Positions 22,201-34,842 of a stretch of DNA of 64,000 nucleotides are shown here, piece after piece. The stretch comes from Microdochium bolleyi (taxonomy: Eukaryota > Ascomycota > Sordariomycetes > Xylariales > Microdochiaceae). Position numbers and translations under genes: made by a program. The stretch spans positions 3,229,524-3,293,523 of the forward strand of contig KQ964245.1 of the NCBI GenBank assembly GCA_001566295.1, in the 5' to 3' direction. The notes below the pieces were generated by a model. It saw only the letters and a list, made by a program, of their open reading frames with translations, made no database searches and had not been told where the DNA came from. The stretch's first letter is position 1; every line of letters begins with the position of its first letter.

Positions 22201-23298
22201 TGTTCGGCTGCTGGTGATGGCCAGCCCAGCCAAGTCAGCAGCCACCCGGCCCCTGCACGTCGTGTCTCGAAAAAGCAATCCGCGCCTAAGAGCATTGCGC
22301 CCGCTCGCCGTTTTTGGCCCTCGACAACCGCCGGCATCACAGTCGCCATGGCCCATGTCGACCAAGAAACCCCGTAGTCTACCTGAGTACCTAGGTAGGT
22401 ACGCCGTACGCGTGCTCGTCTTATGTTGCGCCCATCATCCCAGATTGTGTGGCTCTGTACTAAATCTGCTGTTCATGTTCTTCGACTGCGTTCTACACCA
22501 CATCCGCCGCCAACAGCGCCTGCACTGTTCTCCCTTCCCTGACTAGCCTGCACGCTGAATGCCTGGCAGGGCTCAAGGACGATGCCTTGCTCCTCGAGGT
22601 AGCCAGGGGTGGTGGGCGGCAGCACACAGGACTATGTGCGTATCATGTCCCACGTTGAACCAGATAGCACCCTTTGGCAGTGGAGCCGCCGCCGGGGATC
22701 CACGCCCAAAGTCACCAGATGACTGGGCGAGCCCAGGAAGCAAAACTGCTCGGCCGCCTGGGGCCATGCCTAGCTTCCTGCAGCAGAGTCCCTCTTTGCT
22801 GCACTTGCTGCAGCTCTTCTCCATCATCAGGTCTTCCCTTGTCCGGCTGCGAGCATCAGAGCGCAAGCGCCCCCAGAGAGTCGCGGTTTCCACTTTACGC
22901 AGTAGTCTGCTCCGTGCGCCCTCTTCCAACCGAAACACTGTACGCATTCTGCTGGCTCGGTCGCTGCTGCCGCAGCTCGTGCAACCCTCTGCTCATACAC
23001 CAAGCACCTGGCTCCAGACTGCGATCCATCTTAGATCCAAGTCCAAGTCCGCCCCGAACCCTTTAGCCGAACTGACCGCCTGTCGATTCCGAGACTGCGA
23101 TAACCATCGCGACACCACAACCATCTACAGCTCAGCCGTCATATCAGCCATTCGCGCGCCGTGATCGATCACGGTATCCCTCACTCCTTCGGACATCGGA
23201 CCCCTCCCAGGCGTCGTTCGAGTCCGCATCCGACAGTCTACTTGCGAAAGGTCAGTCCCCGGATTGGCCGATCGCATGTAGGCCCCTTTCGAGCGACC
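19254..23298. other. 4-kb region without a supported gene
   Basis: Between the Pof1-type gene and KDM4. From about 19.4 to 20.9 kb it is lower in GC; from 21 kb it is GC-rich. It holds a (GA)n run (21022-21036), a palindromic CCTAGG element at 22389-22396 and several short frames without family resemblance. The frame beginning at ATG 22010 (MANVIGMCALTVFFHILPAT) mimics a signal peptide but continues as low-complexity Arg/Pro/Ser sequence. The right part is probably the promoter and long 5' UTR of KDM4. Confidence 0.5.
22387..22402. repeat. CCTAGG-type palindromic element
   Basis: GTACCTAGGTAGGTAC contains the perfect palindrome ACCTAGGT (22389-22396). Related sequences occur at about 38582-38594 and 56511-56524, all intergenic. 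Confidence 0.6.
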
Positions 23299-26200
23299 AT
23301 GGCGACCGATGCGACCGCCGTTACGGCGCCCAACCACACTGAGATCAAAGTTGCTCCCGATGCCGTCACTCCAGCCACTGCGGGAGACATCACGGCTATT
23401 GCTGCGCCCGCTCCCAGCAATGGTTGCGTTCGTGACGACGGCGCCGGCGCTGGCGACTCACCGAAGCCGACAGGCCTTCACTCGCCTCCCGACAGCAACA
23501 ATGCCATGAAGCTTGACGGCAGCGACGACTCGGAGCTAAGCGACATTGACGACTCTGTGATTGACGGCATGCACCCGCCTCCTGCGCCCACCGCGACCGG
23601 GCCGTCTGCGACTACCGAGGAGGATGGATCGCCAGGTGTTCCCATCAAAGAGGAGGAGGAGGATATCGGCGAGGTCGTCCCTGACCACTGGTCTGGCACG
23701 GTCCCCGTTTTCAAGCCGACAATGTTCCAGTTCAAGGACTTCACCAAGTTTGTATGCAGTTCTGTCCGGCCGGCACCCGGGTCTTCGCGAGCGATGAGCA
23801 ATGGCAGCTAATAAAACATGCATTCAGATGGAGAAGGTTGACTCGTACGGTATGAAGTCGGGCATCATCAAGATCATTCCCCCGGACGAATGGCGCCAGC
23901 GACAGCCGCCCCTCGATGACATTGTCAAGCAGGTCACCGTCAAACAACCTATCAAGCAAGACATCATGGGATCGAACGGTACCTATCGACAAGTCAATAT
24001 TCTTCATCAACGATCATACAATCTTCCCCAGTGGCGTCAACTTTGCGATCAGAGCGAGCATCAGCCCCCGGCTAGGCGCGGTGAAAGGAGACTCAACGCA
24101 GACAAACCGCGTGCTGCTGCACGACCGCGAGCTGCAGCGTCGACATGCGCCACTGCGACCAAGGCACCGAAATCGGGAGGCCGACGTAGTGCGCGTAGTA
24201 AAGGCAAGGCTGTGGCTACCCAGAGCACTTCTGAAGGGCCTGAGGATCGCCCGATGACCCCCGTCTCTCCACAGCCGGAGGATAGCATCATGGACTCTGT
24301 GGAGCAAGACCCAGGTGCCGACATTGATCTTGCCGATATGACCCCACGTGTCGGTCGTATGGGCGCCGTCAAGATGGCCAAAGACAAAGTACAATCAACT
24401 TCGGCCAGAAGAAAGTTTGCTCGCCGTGAGGCCTCCGCTAAGATCGACGAAGAGGCCTTCAAAGACTTCGACTACAAGATGGACATCTCCGATTACACAC
24501 CAGAACGATGTGAGGAGCTTGAACGGATCTACTGGAAGACCCTGACGTATGCACAGCCCTTGTACGGGGCTGACATGGCGGGCACCCTGTTCAACGACGA
24601 AACCGAGACCTGGAACCTGAGTAAGCTGCCCAGTCTGCTTGACGTCCTCGGCACCAAGATACCCGGTGTCAATACGGCATATCTATACCTGGGGATGTGG
24701 AAAGCCACTTTCGCGTGGCATCTCGAGGATGTCGACCTTTACAGTATCAACTATCTGCATTTTGGCGCTCCGAAGCAGTGGTACAGCATTTCTCAGGGCG
24801 ACGCTCGGCGGTTTGAAGCGGCCATGAAGAGCATCTGGCCGACTGATGCACAAGCTTGCGACCAGTTCCTGCGGCACAAAGCATTCCTGATCTCGCCCAA
24901 CCACCTCAAGCAGCACTTTAACATCAAGGTCAACAAGTGCGTGTCGTATCCCGGAGAATTCGTCGTCACCTATCCATACGGGTACCACTCTGGGTACAAC
25001 CTCGGTTACAACTGTGCCGAGGCTGTCAATTTTGCACTCGATTCGTGGCTTCCAATGGGGAAGATTGCGAAGAGATGTGAATGTGCCCAAGCCCAGGACA
25101 GTGTGTGGATCGATGTCGGTGAGATTGAGCGGAAGCTCCGGGGCGAGTCGACTGATTATGAAGAGACCGAGGACGAAGAGGATGAGGACGACGATGAAGA
25201 GGAAGAAGACGAAGATGAAGAGAATGCCAACGCGGCTGCGTCCAAGAGCATCATCAAAATCCGTGTCGCAGGACGCAAACGCAAGAGAGCCGGCGTCGAG
25301 AAGGGCGAGAAGCGTAAAGCCAAGAAGATCCGTCTTCGTGTCAAGACTCAGGTCGAGCCGATTTGTTGCCTCTGCCCCCACGACATTGCTGGGGCAGAGG
25401 TACTGCCTACAGATGATGGCCGGAAGGCTCATCGGATGTGCGCTCTCTATGGTCCTGAGGTGTGGGTCGAGACTGTCGATGGACAGGAAGTTGTTGCGAA
25501 TGTTGCCAACATAAGCAAGGCGCGCCTTGACCTCAAGTGCCTCTACTGTCGGTCGAAGAGAGGCATCTGCTTCCAGTGCTCTCACAAAAAGTGTACAAGA
25601 GCGTATCACGCAACCTGCGCCGCCGCGGCTGGTGTCCTAGTCGAGGAAGGAGAGGTACCTCTATTTGGCGCGGATGGCACCGAGTACAAGGAGCAAGCAT
25701 TCGAGTTCACCTGCCGGTTCCACCGGTCCAAGCGCGATAAGAAGACAAGTGCCGACGCGATCGATAATTGCGAGGCCACGCGGGTTGCTGCGGCAGCCCT
25801 CAAGAAGGGCGACGTTTGCCAGCTTCAGTTCTACCGCGGCGACATCTTCGCCGGCATCGTCATGGAGAACAGGACGGACGAGGAGATGTTCCTTGTCGAT
25901 GTCATCCCCAACGGGTAAGTTCACAGTCTTGCCTTCATTGCCCGCTTCTGGTCGTTCTGATTAGCTGACCATTCTTAGTGATCGCGTTGAGGTTGAGTGG
26001 AAGTGGCTTCTGCTGCCTGATCCTGCTGACCTACACCTGCCGAAAGCCTCGCCGAACGCGATCCCCATGCCTACGTCTCGGGAAGCAAAAGAGCTCATCA
26101 ACGCCAACAAGCGAGAGCAAGCTGACGTGCCTCGTGCGGATGAGCCATTTGTTGAGGGCCACACCTGGGCCGAATTCAAGATCTTTGACCCTGTCAATAA

Positions 26201-28239
26201 GGCCCAGGCCCGAGTTGACTTTGGTACACCTGACCAGCTTTGGTATTACCTCGGAAAGACGTCGACAGAGGCGCGTGCGCAGTATACTGAGAATCCCAGC
26301 ATCGTGCGGCATAACACACGGAGCAATTTCCTTGACACAATTCCTCGACCACCACCCACAGCGATCCCGCCTCCACCACGATTCACCCCCACCCCTCATT
26401 CCCCACTGACCTCAAAATCTCCCGTGGCCCTGAAGGCTGCCAAACCATACGCTTACAAGCCCAAGCCTGTCACCGCCGTCCCAGTACCCTTCGTCTCGGC
26501 TCAGCCTGCGCCGGCGCCCGTGCCAGCTGCAGTGCCGATGACGATGGAAACAAACTTCACGCAGCAGTTCGTTCCCCCAGCTGCTGTTATGCCTGCACCC
26601 AAGCTGCCCGCAGAGTTGCCAGCAGCGCCAATGGCGGCACCTCAAACCGCGGTCCCGCAACCCTCCCAAACAAACTCAACCGCGTCGCAACCATCACCGT
26701 CAACCTCGTCTGCCCCGGTGATTCCACCACCCCCTCCGCCATCAAAGATCAACAGGCCTTTTGCGACACCAAAGCTCAAGTCTTCATCCAAGCATGGCCA
26801 CACGAGGAACAGCTTATCGCTGCACACCGTGGGCAGCGGCTCCAAGATCACAAAGAGCCATTCCAGGATGCGTAACTACTCATTCTCTGCCGGCTTTTCA
26901 TTCGGTGGTAAGGCAACCGCAAAAACGTCGCCATTCAGTCTCGGGTTCATGCAACCACAAGGCCTTGGCGCATCGCCGTCGCCTCAAAATGGCTCATTGT
27001 TTCAGGCTCAGGCACGAGCACGGTCAAATTCGACGGTATCCACAAAATCATTCACGGTTCCAATGACCGCGGCTGCCATCAGGCCTTCGTCGTCCGCATC
27101 AAATCAGAGCTCTCTGATGCACACACAGGCACCACCCACTCCAGTTGCCAACTCAAACCCTCAATCTGTCGTTGTGAAATATGCCTTCTTTCAGCTAAAT
27201 CACAACAAGTAAGTGCCACTCACTCTTGTTACCGAGTGGCTCAGTCGTGTTAATGTCGTCCAGGGATTCGAGCAAGTACCGCACGCCCTATGCACCTTGG
27301 GGGGGCTTCACGAATGGCTATGAGGGCAACTTGAGGGCACATCTTATGAAGGCCCCCGATGCGTTGTTTAGCGCGAAGAAGGACACGCCATCCACCACAC
27401 CAGGAACTGCCATGTCGGCTCCGGACAGCACTAACGTGTCGTCCTATACGCCTGGAACTCCCTCGAGAAAGTCAAAGGCCAAGGACGCTTTCCATCCCAA
27501 TCTGTCACAGCCATCTGTCTTCGGATCATGGGATACTGGCGACTTCTCGATGATCTCTCAAGACTCCCTGCAGCTGTCCCAGAGTAAGCCTTGGGGCCAT
27601 CGACCAGGTAGTGGCATGCCTCAGGTACAACGCTCAAGCGTAGCACCTAGGAAGGCCAGACTCTCCCAGTCCGCGCCCAGCAGCTCACCCATGGCAACAG
27701 TCAATACCCATTCACGTTCGAAATCGACACAGGTACCGTTGTCGAATGTCTTCAACTATAGCAACAAGCAGACCTATGTGCCACCTCCACGTCCGTGGGA
27801 GACACTCAAGAACATGCAGTCTGTGCCTTCATCGGCCTCAATACCAATGAACCAATATCACGGCATGTCGAATGGTTTCTCAGCCCCGTCGCCATATTCC
27901 ACACTCGCAGCCAATTCTCCACATGCAGCCATGTCGAACCCTTTCGGCCAGATTATGTTTGGACCGAGCCCATTCGTCCATAGTGGGCCTTCTCCGACAC
28001 TCCCTGTCATGGGCTCTGCAATGGAAGGCAGTCCGTTTGGCAACGATACAGATGTGTTTTTGGGCGAGTCAGGCTTGGAAGACACGTCTGAGCCAAGCAG
28101 TGTTTCTGGCTCATACTGGCCAAAGTTCGATCAGACTGGCCCCTCCAGCAGCAGCAGCCATCTCGGCCACGACAGCTTCCCCTCCGGCAGCATGTTTGGG
28201 CACGACCATTTCCCATCGCCCCCGTGGAACCCCTACTGA
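23299..28239 (+). CDS. KDM4/JMJD2-type JmjC histone lysine demethylase, 1581 aa
   Basis: Nuclear Fe(II)/2-oxoglutarate dioxygenase expected to demethylate H3K9me3 and/or H3K36me3. Exons are 23299..23751, 23828..25914, 25979..27208 and 27264..28239. JmjN spans intron 1 (VPVFKPTMFQFKDFTKF joined to MEKVDSYGMKSG). The JmjC core has iron ligands H449 and E451 in FAWHLEDVDLYSINYLHFG and H538 in PYGYHSGYN. The structural zinc site typical of KDM4 is C495, H501, C568 and C570. A very acidic tract (about residues 593-615) and basic stretches follow. Then come a PHD finger (CCLCPHD) and an extended PHD (CLYCRSKRGICFQCSHKKC), and a Tudor-like stretch (VCQLQFYRGDIFAG, VEVEWKWL). The C-terminal third is Pro/Ser/Ala-rich and disordered. 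All catalytic residues are present, so activity is expected. Confidence 0.93.
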
Positions 28240-29311
28240 GCGACCTGGCGCTGTATGCAAACGCGAAGTCTCTTGGAACTCGGTTTTGAGCGGCGGATCA
28301 TCTCACGAACATAAATTTTTCAGTGTGCCTAAAAGGTTACTTGACCTTGTGCTTCACAAATATTCACAGCGGCGATGGCTGCACGGCGTTCAACCAATTG
28401 GGATCACCGGGTATACAAAAGCGTTGGTTTCATCGTATACTCACAATGCGCCGCATGGACGCGCGCACCGTGCTTCAAAAGTTCACGGACTTTACGGCGT
28501 CACGAGATCAAAATCAACCTCACTTTTTCTTTTTGGCAGGCTTTCTGTTCCTTACTCACCATTTTTGGGCAAGAAGAGGCGTTTTGGAGCTGCAAAGCAT
28601 GGTAAGCAGCATTACGGGTGCAAGCGAGGCCACAAGGAGTTTTTATGCAAGAGTCCTCATTTCAGGACGGATAGTATTCTGTCAGTTGACCTAGGAAAGG
28701 CAACACACCATATGTAGAGATGGCTGAAGGACGGAACGAACAACTGTGGCGAAACAATGTATTGCTTGGACAAAGTCCAGTATCACACTCAATGTAACTA
28801 GACAAAGCAAAACCCAAAAAACATACAAAATACACACTCAGTTCGTCTGAAGATCTCGTCCTCCTGCCTCAAGTAGTCAAGCTTCGATGATCTGGGGCGA
28901 TGCCAAGAATTCGCATCTGTCGGGACACTTAAGGGTCGGCTTGCGGACGTGATCAAGGCCCAGGCCGAGCCAAGGAGGCGACATCAATCATCTCGGAAGT
29001 TGAAGTCCACTCAAGGAAGCCAAACAATATTTGAGCGCGACCGCCAAAGATGAGCCTTGCTTACGTCAACCGCCTTTCGCGGCTGAACCATTTTCTTATC
29101 TCTTATCGGCTGCTGGCGGGGGCCCGAAAAAAAGTTGCCGTCCGTCACCTAGTCAAGTCGCCTCTGTTTATTGGATCGGAGCCGCAGGGTCATTGCTCTG
29201 CCGATTTGCGTGCCTGCCTGCATCTTCGATTATACCACGGCGACGCCCGACTATATTTTCACCACAAAGCGATCCTCCGGCCGCCACCGTCCAGCTTCTC
29301 CGAGGCGACGA
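28240..29311. other. Intergenic between KDM4 and PRP43, no gene seen
   Basis: About 1.1 kb. The left half looks like 3' UTR and terminator sequence of KDM4 (lower GC, AT-rich patches near 28310 and 28780-28840). The right half is the PRP43 promoter. Frames in it have no family resemblance. Confidence 0.55.
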
Positions 29312-31825
29312 ATGCCGTTTGTTCCCCCCGAAATGGGCAGCAGAAACCATGACAGCGACCGCAAAGCGGAGAAGAAGCGACAGAGCAGCACCGAGGAGGA
29401 CTCCCCAGTCAAGCGCATGAAGACCGAGGACGAGGAGGACGACAAGAAGAGTACCAAGTATAACCCTTACCTCGCGCACATGGAGGACTCAAAAGACTCG
29501 AACGGCTTCGGCCAGCAGGGCCACGTCCCCGGGTCTGCCCTGAACGGCTTCACGCGCCGACAGACGACCGCCAAGCAGGCTTCCATGGCTGAGGATGGCG
29601 ACAATAACCCTTTCACCGGCGAGCCGCACTCGCAACAATACTTTGGCATTCTCAAGACGCGGCGCAACCTGCCAGTCCACAAGCAAAGGTATGTGGGATC
29701 AGTCAGACACCACTTTCATCTCACCAGTGCATTTCACTGACCCTGGGCGTCTTCCACGAAACAGGCAAGAATTCCTCAATGCATACCAAAGCACCCAGAT
29801 CCTCGTCTTTGTCGGTGAGACCGGCTCCGGAAAGACGACGCAGATCCCGCAGTACGTGCTATACGACGAGCTGCCGCAACTCAACAAGAAGCTTATCGCA
29901 TGCACGCAACCGCGACGAGTCGCTGCTATGTCCGTGGCGCAGCGTGTTGCCGACGAGCTGGACGTCAAGCTGGGTGAGGAGGTCGGTTACAGTATCCGTT
30001 TCGAGGACAAGACGAGCCAGAAGACGGTGCTGAAGTACATGACGGATGGTATGCTCTTGCGCGAAGCCATGCACGACCACGAGATGAGCCGGTACAGCTG
30101 CATCATCCTCGACGAGGCGCACGAGCGCACGCTCGCAACAGACATCCTGATGGCACTGCTCAAGCAGATCACCAAGCGGAGACCTGACCTCAAGATCATC
30201 GTCATGTCCGCCACGCTGGACGCGCAAAAGTTCCAGCGGTACTTCTACGACGCGCCGCTGCTCGCGGTGCCTGGTCGTACGCATCCCGTCGAGATTTACT
30301 ACACGCCGGAGCCGGAGAAGGATTACGTCGAGGCCGCAATTCGAACTGTCCTCCAGATCCACGCGTCCGAGCCTGAGGGAGATATCCTACTCTTCTTAAC
30401 CGGAGAGGAGGAGATTGAGGATACATGCCGCAAGATCTCGTATGAAGTCGATGAGCTCATCAGAGAGACAGACTGCGGACCGCTGAGGGTGTGCCCACTG
30501 TACGGCACACTGCCGCCGCACCAGCAGCAGAAAATCTTCGACCCTGCGCCGGCGCCACTGAAGAAGGGCGGTCGCCCTGGCCGCAAGTGCATCATCTCCA
30601 CCAACATTGCCGAGACGTCGTTGACAATCGACGGCATCGTGTACGTCGTCGATCCTGGCTTCAGCAAACAGAAAATCTACAACCCCAGGATACGCGTCGA
30701 GTCGCTGCTTGTGTCGCCTATCTCGAAGGCATCTGCCCAGCAGCGTGCCGGTCGTGCCGGTCGCACGAAGCCCGGAAAGTGCTTCCGTCTCTACACTGAG
30801 AAGGCCTTCAAGGAAGAGCTCATCGAGCAGACATACCCAGAAATTCTGCGATCGAACCTGTCAAACACGGTCCTCGAGCTCAAGAAGCTCGGCGTGGAGG
30901 ACCTCGTGCACTTCGACCTGATGGACCCGCCCGCGCCCGAGACCATGATGAGAGCCCTCGAGGAGCTCAACTACCTCGCTTGTCTCGATGACGAGGGCGA
31001 GCTCACCCAGCTTGGCGGCCTGGCTTCCGAGTTCCCGCTCGACCCAGCGCTCGCCGTCATGCTCATCTCGAGCCCAGAATTCTACTGCTCCAACGAGATA
31101 CTCTCCATCACGGCGCTCTTGTCCGTGCCGCAGATCTTTGTCCGGCCTGCGAACAAGCGCCGCGAGGCGGACGAGATGAAGAATATGTTCAAGCATCCAG
31201 AAGGTGACCACCTCACGATGCTGAATGTGTACCACGCGTTTAAGGGCGAGGCAGAGCGCGGCGAGGACACCAAGCGCTGGTGCCACGAGCACTACCTGTC
31301 GGCCCGCCACCTGTCGAGCGCGGACAACGTGCGCGCGCAGCTCAAGCGGATCATGGAGGTCCAAGGGCTCGAGCTCTGCAGCACGCCATTCCATGACAAG
31401 AACTACTACACCAACATCCGGCGAGCGCTCGTGGCGGGCTTCTTCATGCAGGTCGCAAAGCGCGAGAATAACAAGGTCTACCGGACGATGAAGGATAACA
31501 ACCAGGCTGTCATGTTGCACCCCAGCTCCGTGCTCACAACCGACTACGAGTGGGTGCTGTACAACGAGTTCGTCCTCACGACCAAGCAGTACGTCCGTAC
31601 CGTCACGGGGATTAAGCCCGAGTGGCTGCTGGTAAGTCTCTCCTCTCTGTTCCATACATGCAAAACACTATCTATTCGGAGTATTGACGATGCGTGTGCT
31701 TTCAGGAAATTGCACCTGGGTATTACGATGTAGAATCCTGGGACGGACAGCCGGATGTCAAGCAGGCGCTCAAGTCAGTGGCGGACAAGGTGCGCCGCCG
31801 CGCCGCGATGAAGGCCCGTCCTTAA
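29312..31825 (+). CDS. PRP43: Pre-mRNA-splicing / ribosome-biogenesis DEAH-box helicase Prp43, 787 aa
   Basis: Prp43 (DHX15) disassembles spliced lariat-intron spliceosomes and remodels pre-ribosomes, activated by G-patch proteins. Exons are 29312..29688, 29765..31631 and 31706..31825. A second in-frame ATG at 29333 (MGSRNHD) is a possible start. The N-terminus is charged and includes KYNPYLAHM. Helicase motifs are in order: I GETGSGKT, Ia TQPRRVAA, II DEAH (IILDEAHER), III SAT, IV-V (FLTGEEEIE, NIAETSLTIDG) and VI QRAGRAGR. Then come the winged-helix, ratchet and OB-fold (GFFMQVAKRENNKVYRTM; YNEFVLTTKQYVRTVTGI). The last intron (31632-31705) joins PEWLL to EIAPGYYDVESW. The ending KVRRRAAMKARP is close to that of other Prp43 proteins. 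Confidence 0.96.
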
Positions 31826-34434
31826 GACCCCGGCTCTAGCCGACATGGGCCTTTCATCACTGTTGCAGAGCTGCGTTAGCGGCTAGCGACCCCCGCGTGA
31901 TGAGCGCCTACCTACATGTTGTATGTCGGACCCCGGCGGCCCCGTGCCCCGTGGTCACCCGTCTTGCGATAGCCAGGCCATCTTCCGGCGGAAACTCTTC
32001 CGGCTGGGTGGAGGAAAGGTCCGACTGTGCTAGATTTAGAGTTGAAAGGAGCAGCATGTTGCGTACGTGGCGTCAGTGCAGCAAGACATCTGACTGGCTG
32101 CTACGTGCTGCAGAGGACGGCGGCCATGAAGCGGACCGCCTCCGCAGGTATACCAATAGTTTCTGCTATAATAGGACATGAGTGTAAGATGCACTGTGGT
32201 AGTTTTCGATAGCAAGCAGAGTAGCCGAGCGTCCCCGGTTGCGCAACGTACGAGGGCCACGACTGGCGAGCACAGTGATCGAATAGTTATTGATCATCGT
32301 CCGCAACGGGACGAACCAAAAAGAAATCATGAACCGGTGCCATTGAGACGTGAAAGTCCCTTGAGCCGACAGGGATCTTCCCAACACGTGTACTTGCCGC
32401 CGCTCGCCTGCTCACAATTGTGACGGCGGAGGGTTCTGGTTTTCGCCACGTAATGAGATCGTGGCATCAACCAGAGTCTGAGTTCCCCTTGTGAGCGCTG
32501 AGGTTTCACTCGGGACTTGCCGACGACTTGCAAGGATCCCTATGCCTAGCGTGCGTCGATCCTCCACGAATGTCTCGCCTAAGCGAGCCATACCAACGGC
32601 GTACTGCGTAAAGGGCGAGTAGCGAGAGCGGTTGCTTCCGCATTATAGCCCTCAATTATGTGCATGTCGTGGGTGATGGCGACCGCGTGGAAAGATTGGC
32701 TCCGCAGTGACGCCTCTGGTGACGGGGTTTGCCTCCATCTCGATAAAGTCGATATCGACCATGATGCAGAAAAAGGTACGGCAAGGGTCGCGTGCCGAGA
32801 GCTGATAAGTGCGAATATGTACAGGATGGGGCTTTATGAGCTCTGCATGCGTCAGCACTTGGATGATGTGCAGACGGAGAAGCCTCTCCGGGTGCAACGA
32901 CCGAGGTGGGAGCATTTCAACTTGGACCGTATTGGGTGGACGACCGCGACCACTCGGTCGGGTCACGAAGGCGACTGCCGTCAGCAACCTTGGAAACCAT
33001 AGGACTGCATACACGGACTTGGCCGGACTATTCCCGCCGTGGCCTACTGGGGCGTCGCTGGACATATGGTGGATGCCCAGCCGGCCACCGTCTCTCTCCA
33101 CCCGCTGCCTTCATTTCGTGCGGACTTGGGGCGGCTCGAGGCATCTCGAGTCGATAGCGGACAGGTGTGAAAAACGCAGAGCAAACCCAAAGAAGAACAT
33201 CTGGCATGCGGCGGGAGGGTTCCCCGGTGGCGAGGGCGCAACGTGCAGCATGCCGCATGAGGAGGGAGCAACACGTTGGCCACCAAGCCGAGAAGCCTCG
33301 AGCGCACAGCCAAGGCTGCAGTTGTGGACGAGCAAGATGCTGGATCGGGCGCGATGCAGAGCGCTTTGAACGGCGCCCTCGGCAGCGAGGCCAAGCGGCA
33401 GGAGTCAGGACAGGCAAGGCACGCAGCGCCCCTGGTCGCTCCTGCTTGCGCATTACACCCATTGGATTGTATGCTGCGCACCTGCCGCATCGCTTGGTTC
33501 GGCAGCTGCATGGGCCCATCGGACTGTCTCGCCGCAGGGATCAACCTTGCACGACCAAGACTCATGGCTCACGACTCACGATCCGCGAGCCTCAACCATC
33601 ACCACTTGCAGCCCACGCGCGCAACGCCTTACCCGAGCCTGACGTGCATGTCCATCCTGGAGCCGGCCCACTGCCCAGACCCCGACACACACGCCCAGCT
33701 GCGCGTTGCCATCTCCCAGTATCACATGGCCAAGGCTCCGACGTGCATCCGCGGACCAGGGCCGCGACACGTTCACCCGGTTCCGGCCTCTCGCAACGTG
33801 CCAGCATAGCCGTCGGCCCGCTCGCAAGTCGCCGTTGAGCAGCCCGCGGCCTGTCCCGGCTGTGGTTGTGCGATCTCGACAACATGCAAGGTCAGCCATG
33901 CACAAGCTCACTGGCTCCTACCACCCAGCTACCCTCATGATCAGCGCGGTGCGGTGTGTCCGCGGACGACATGCGAGCCTCTGCGAAAGCTCTCGCCTCT
34001 CATCGAGATGCCCTGGTTGCTGTGCTTTCTCAGGCAGGTCAGGACATATAGTCGCTCCTGCGAATTAGGAACCCGGGCCGCAAACGGGTGAGCGGACCTT
34101 TTGCCAGGCCGATGGCGAAGATTGCGATACCACTTCGGAGCTAGACTCGGACCAAACAGCGACGATATGTCACAATCTCTATTGGTTCATTTCCTTTTCT
34201 GCGCGCAACCATTGGGTTCACCTTTGAAAGCCAAGGAAAAAGTAAGCAGTGTACCAGGCCTGCAGTCGGTCGGTCAGACCATCCTCCCAAACAACGCATG
34301 CCATGAAACGCTGTCAAGCCGAGACTGGCTTGTGCAACGATTGGTCCGAATTAATCCCCAAAGACCGTTCAACAAGCGTTCCCCGACTGTCTTTAGGCCC
34401 GCTTTGTCGCGCCGGAGACAAGGTTGCTGACGTC
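31826..34434. other. Gene-poor stretch, no supported gene
   Basis: From the PRP43 3' end to the small gene at 34435. Mutually overlapping frames occur on both strands (for example 32658-33002 + and 32652-33101 -), none with recognisable motifs. The part from about 33160 to 33900 is rich in C and G with many short antisense-overlapping frames. I see no repeats with ends, no tRNA and no mobile-element motif. Confidence 0.5.
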
Positions 34435-34842
34435 TCAGAAGTTCGTTGCCAATGCCGGCACGTCAGGGCTCGTCCTCGTCACCTGCGGGCTAGTGTCTAG
34501 GCTCATCGTTGGGATACGTGCCTTGTGGCGAACAAGCCGTTCGTTGGAACTCTCGCTCTGGTTGATTATCTCCATCAGAGTATAGTGTATCGCGCCACCC
34601 TCCATCCGAGGCACCGAAACATCATTCGAAACTCGCCAAGGATCGATGGTAGCGGATAGTTGCTCGTTCTCCCTCCCTTCAGCCTGTGCGACAAGTCAGT
34701 CAATTGCCAGAATCACACCGCTCTGCTGTTGGTGAAGACTCACACAGCACTTGGCGCACGGAGACCCGTTGACGTAGACCCAGTTCTCGCAGTTCAAGGT
34801 CCACCAGTACTTGCAATGGTACTTGTAGTAACCGCCACTCAT
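34435..34842 (-). CDS. Small Cys- and aromatic-rich protein, 115 aa, putative zinc finger, two exons
   Basis: Two exons, complement(join(34435..34683, 34744..34842)). Exon 1 starts at ATG 34842 and encodes MSGGYYKYHCKYWW, then TLNCENWVYVNGSPCAKCC. The donor is GTGAGT at 34743 and the acceptor TCGCACAG ends at 34684, giving a 60-nt intron with ATTGACTGAC as branch region. Exon 2 is an 83-codon run including the stop; it begins AEGRENEQLS and ends PALATNF before TGA. The cysteines C10, C18, C29 and C32 make a C-x7-C-x10-C-x2-C pattern that could bind one zinc. From general knowledge, short proteins starting MSGGYYKY/CKY with NW(V) and a following AEGR occur widely in filamentous ascomycetes, without known function. 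Exon 1 is too short for a simple ORF scan. No signal peptide or membrane segment is seen. Confidence 0.72.

Noticed and set aside
22010..22546. Frame starting MANVIGMCALTVFFHILPAT that mimics a signal peptide
   Set aside because: The rest is low-complexity Arg/Pro/Ser with no family features, and it lies in the KDM4 upstream region.
24683..25609. 308-codon antisense frame over KDM4
   Set aside because: Antisense shadow caused by GC-rich third positions; no motif of its own.
32652..33101. Overlapping frames on both strands (114 aa + and 149 aa -)
   Set aside because: Protein-like composition in places but no recognisable family, no splice support and mutual overlap. Could be a decayed gene.
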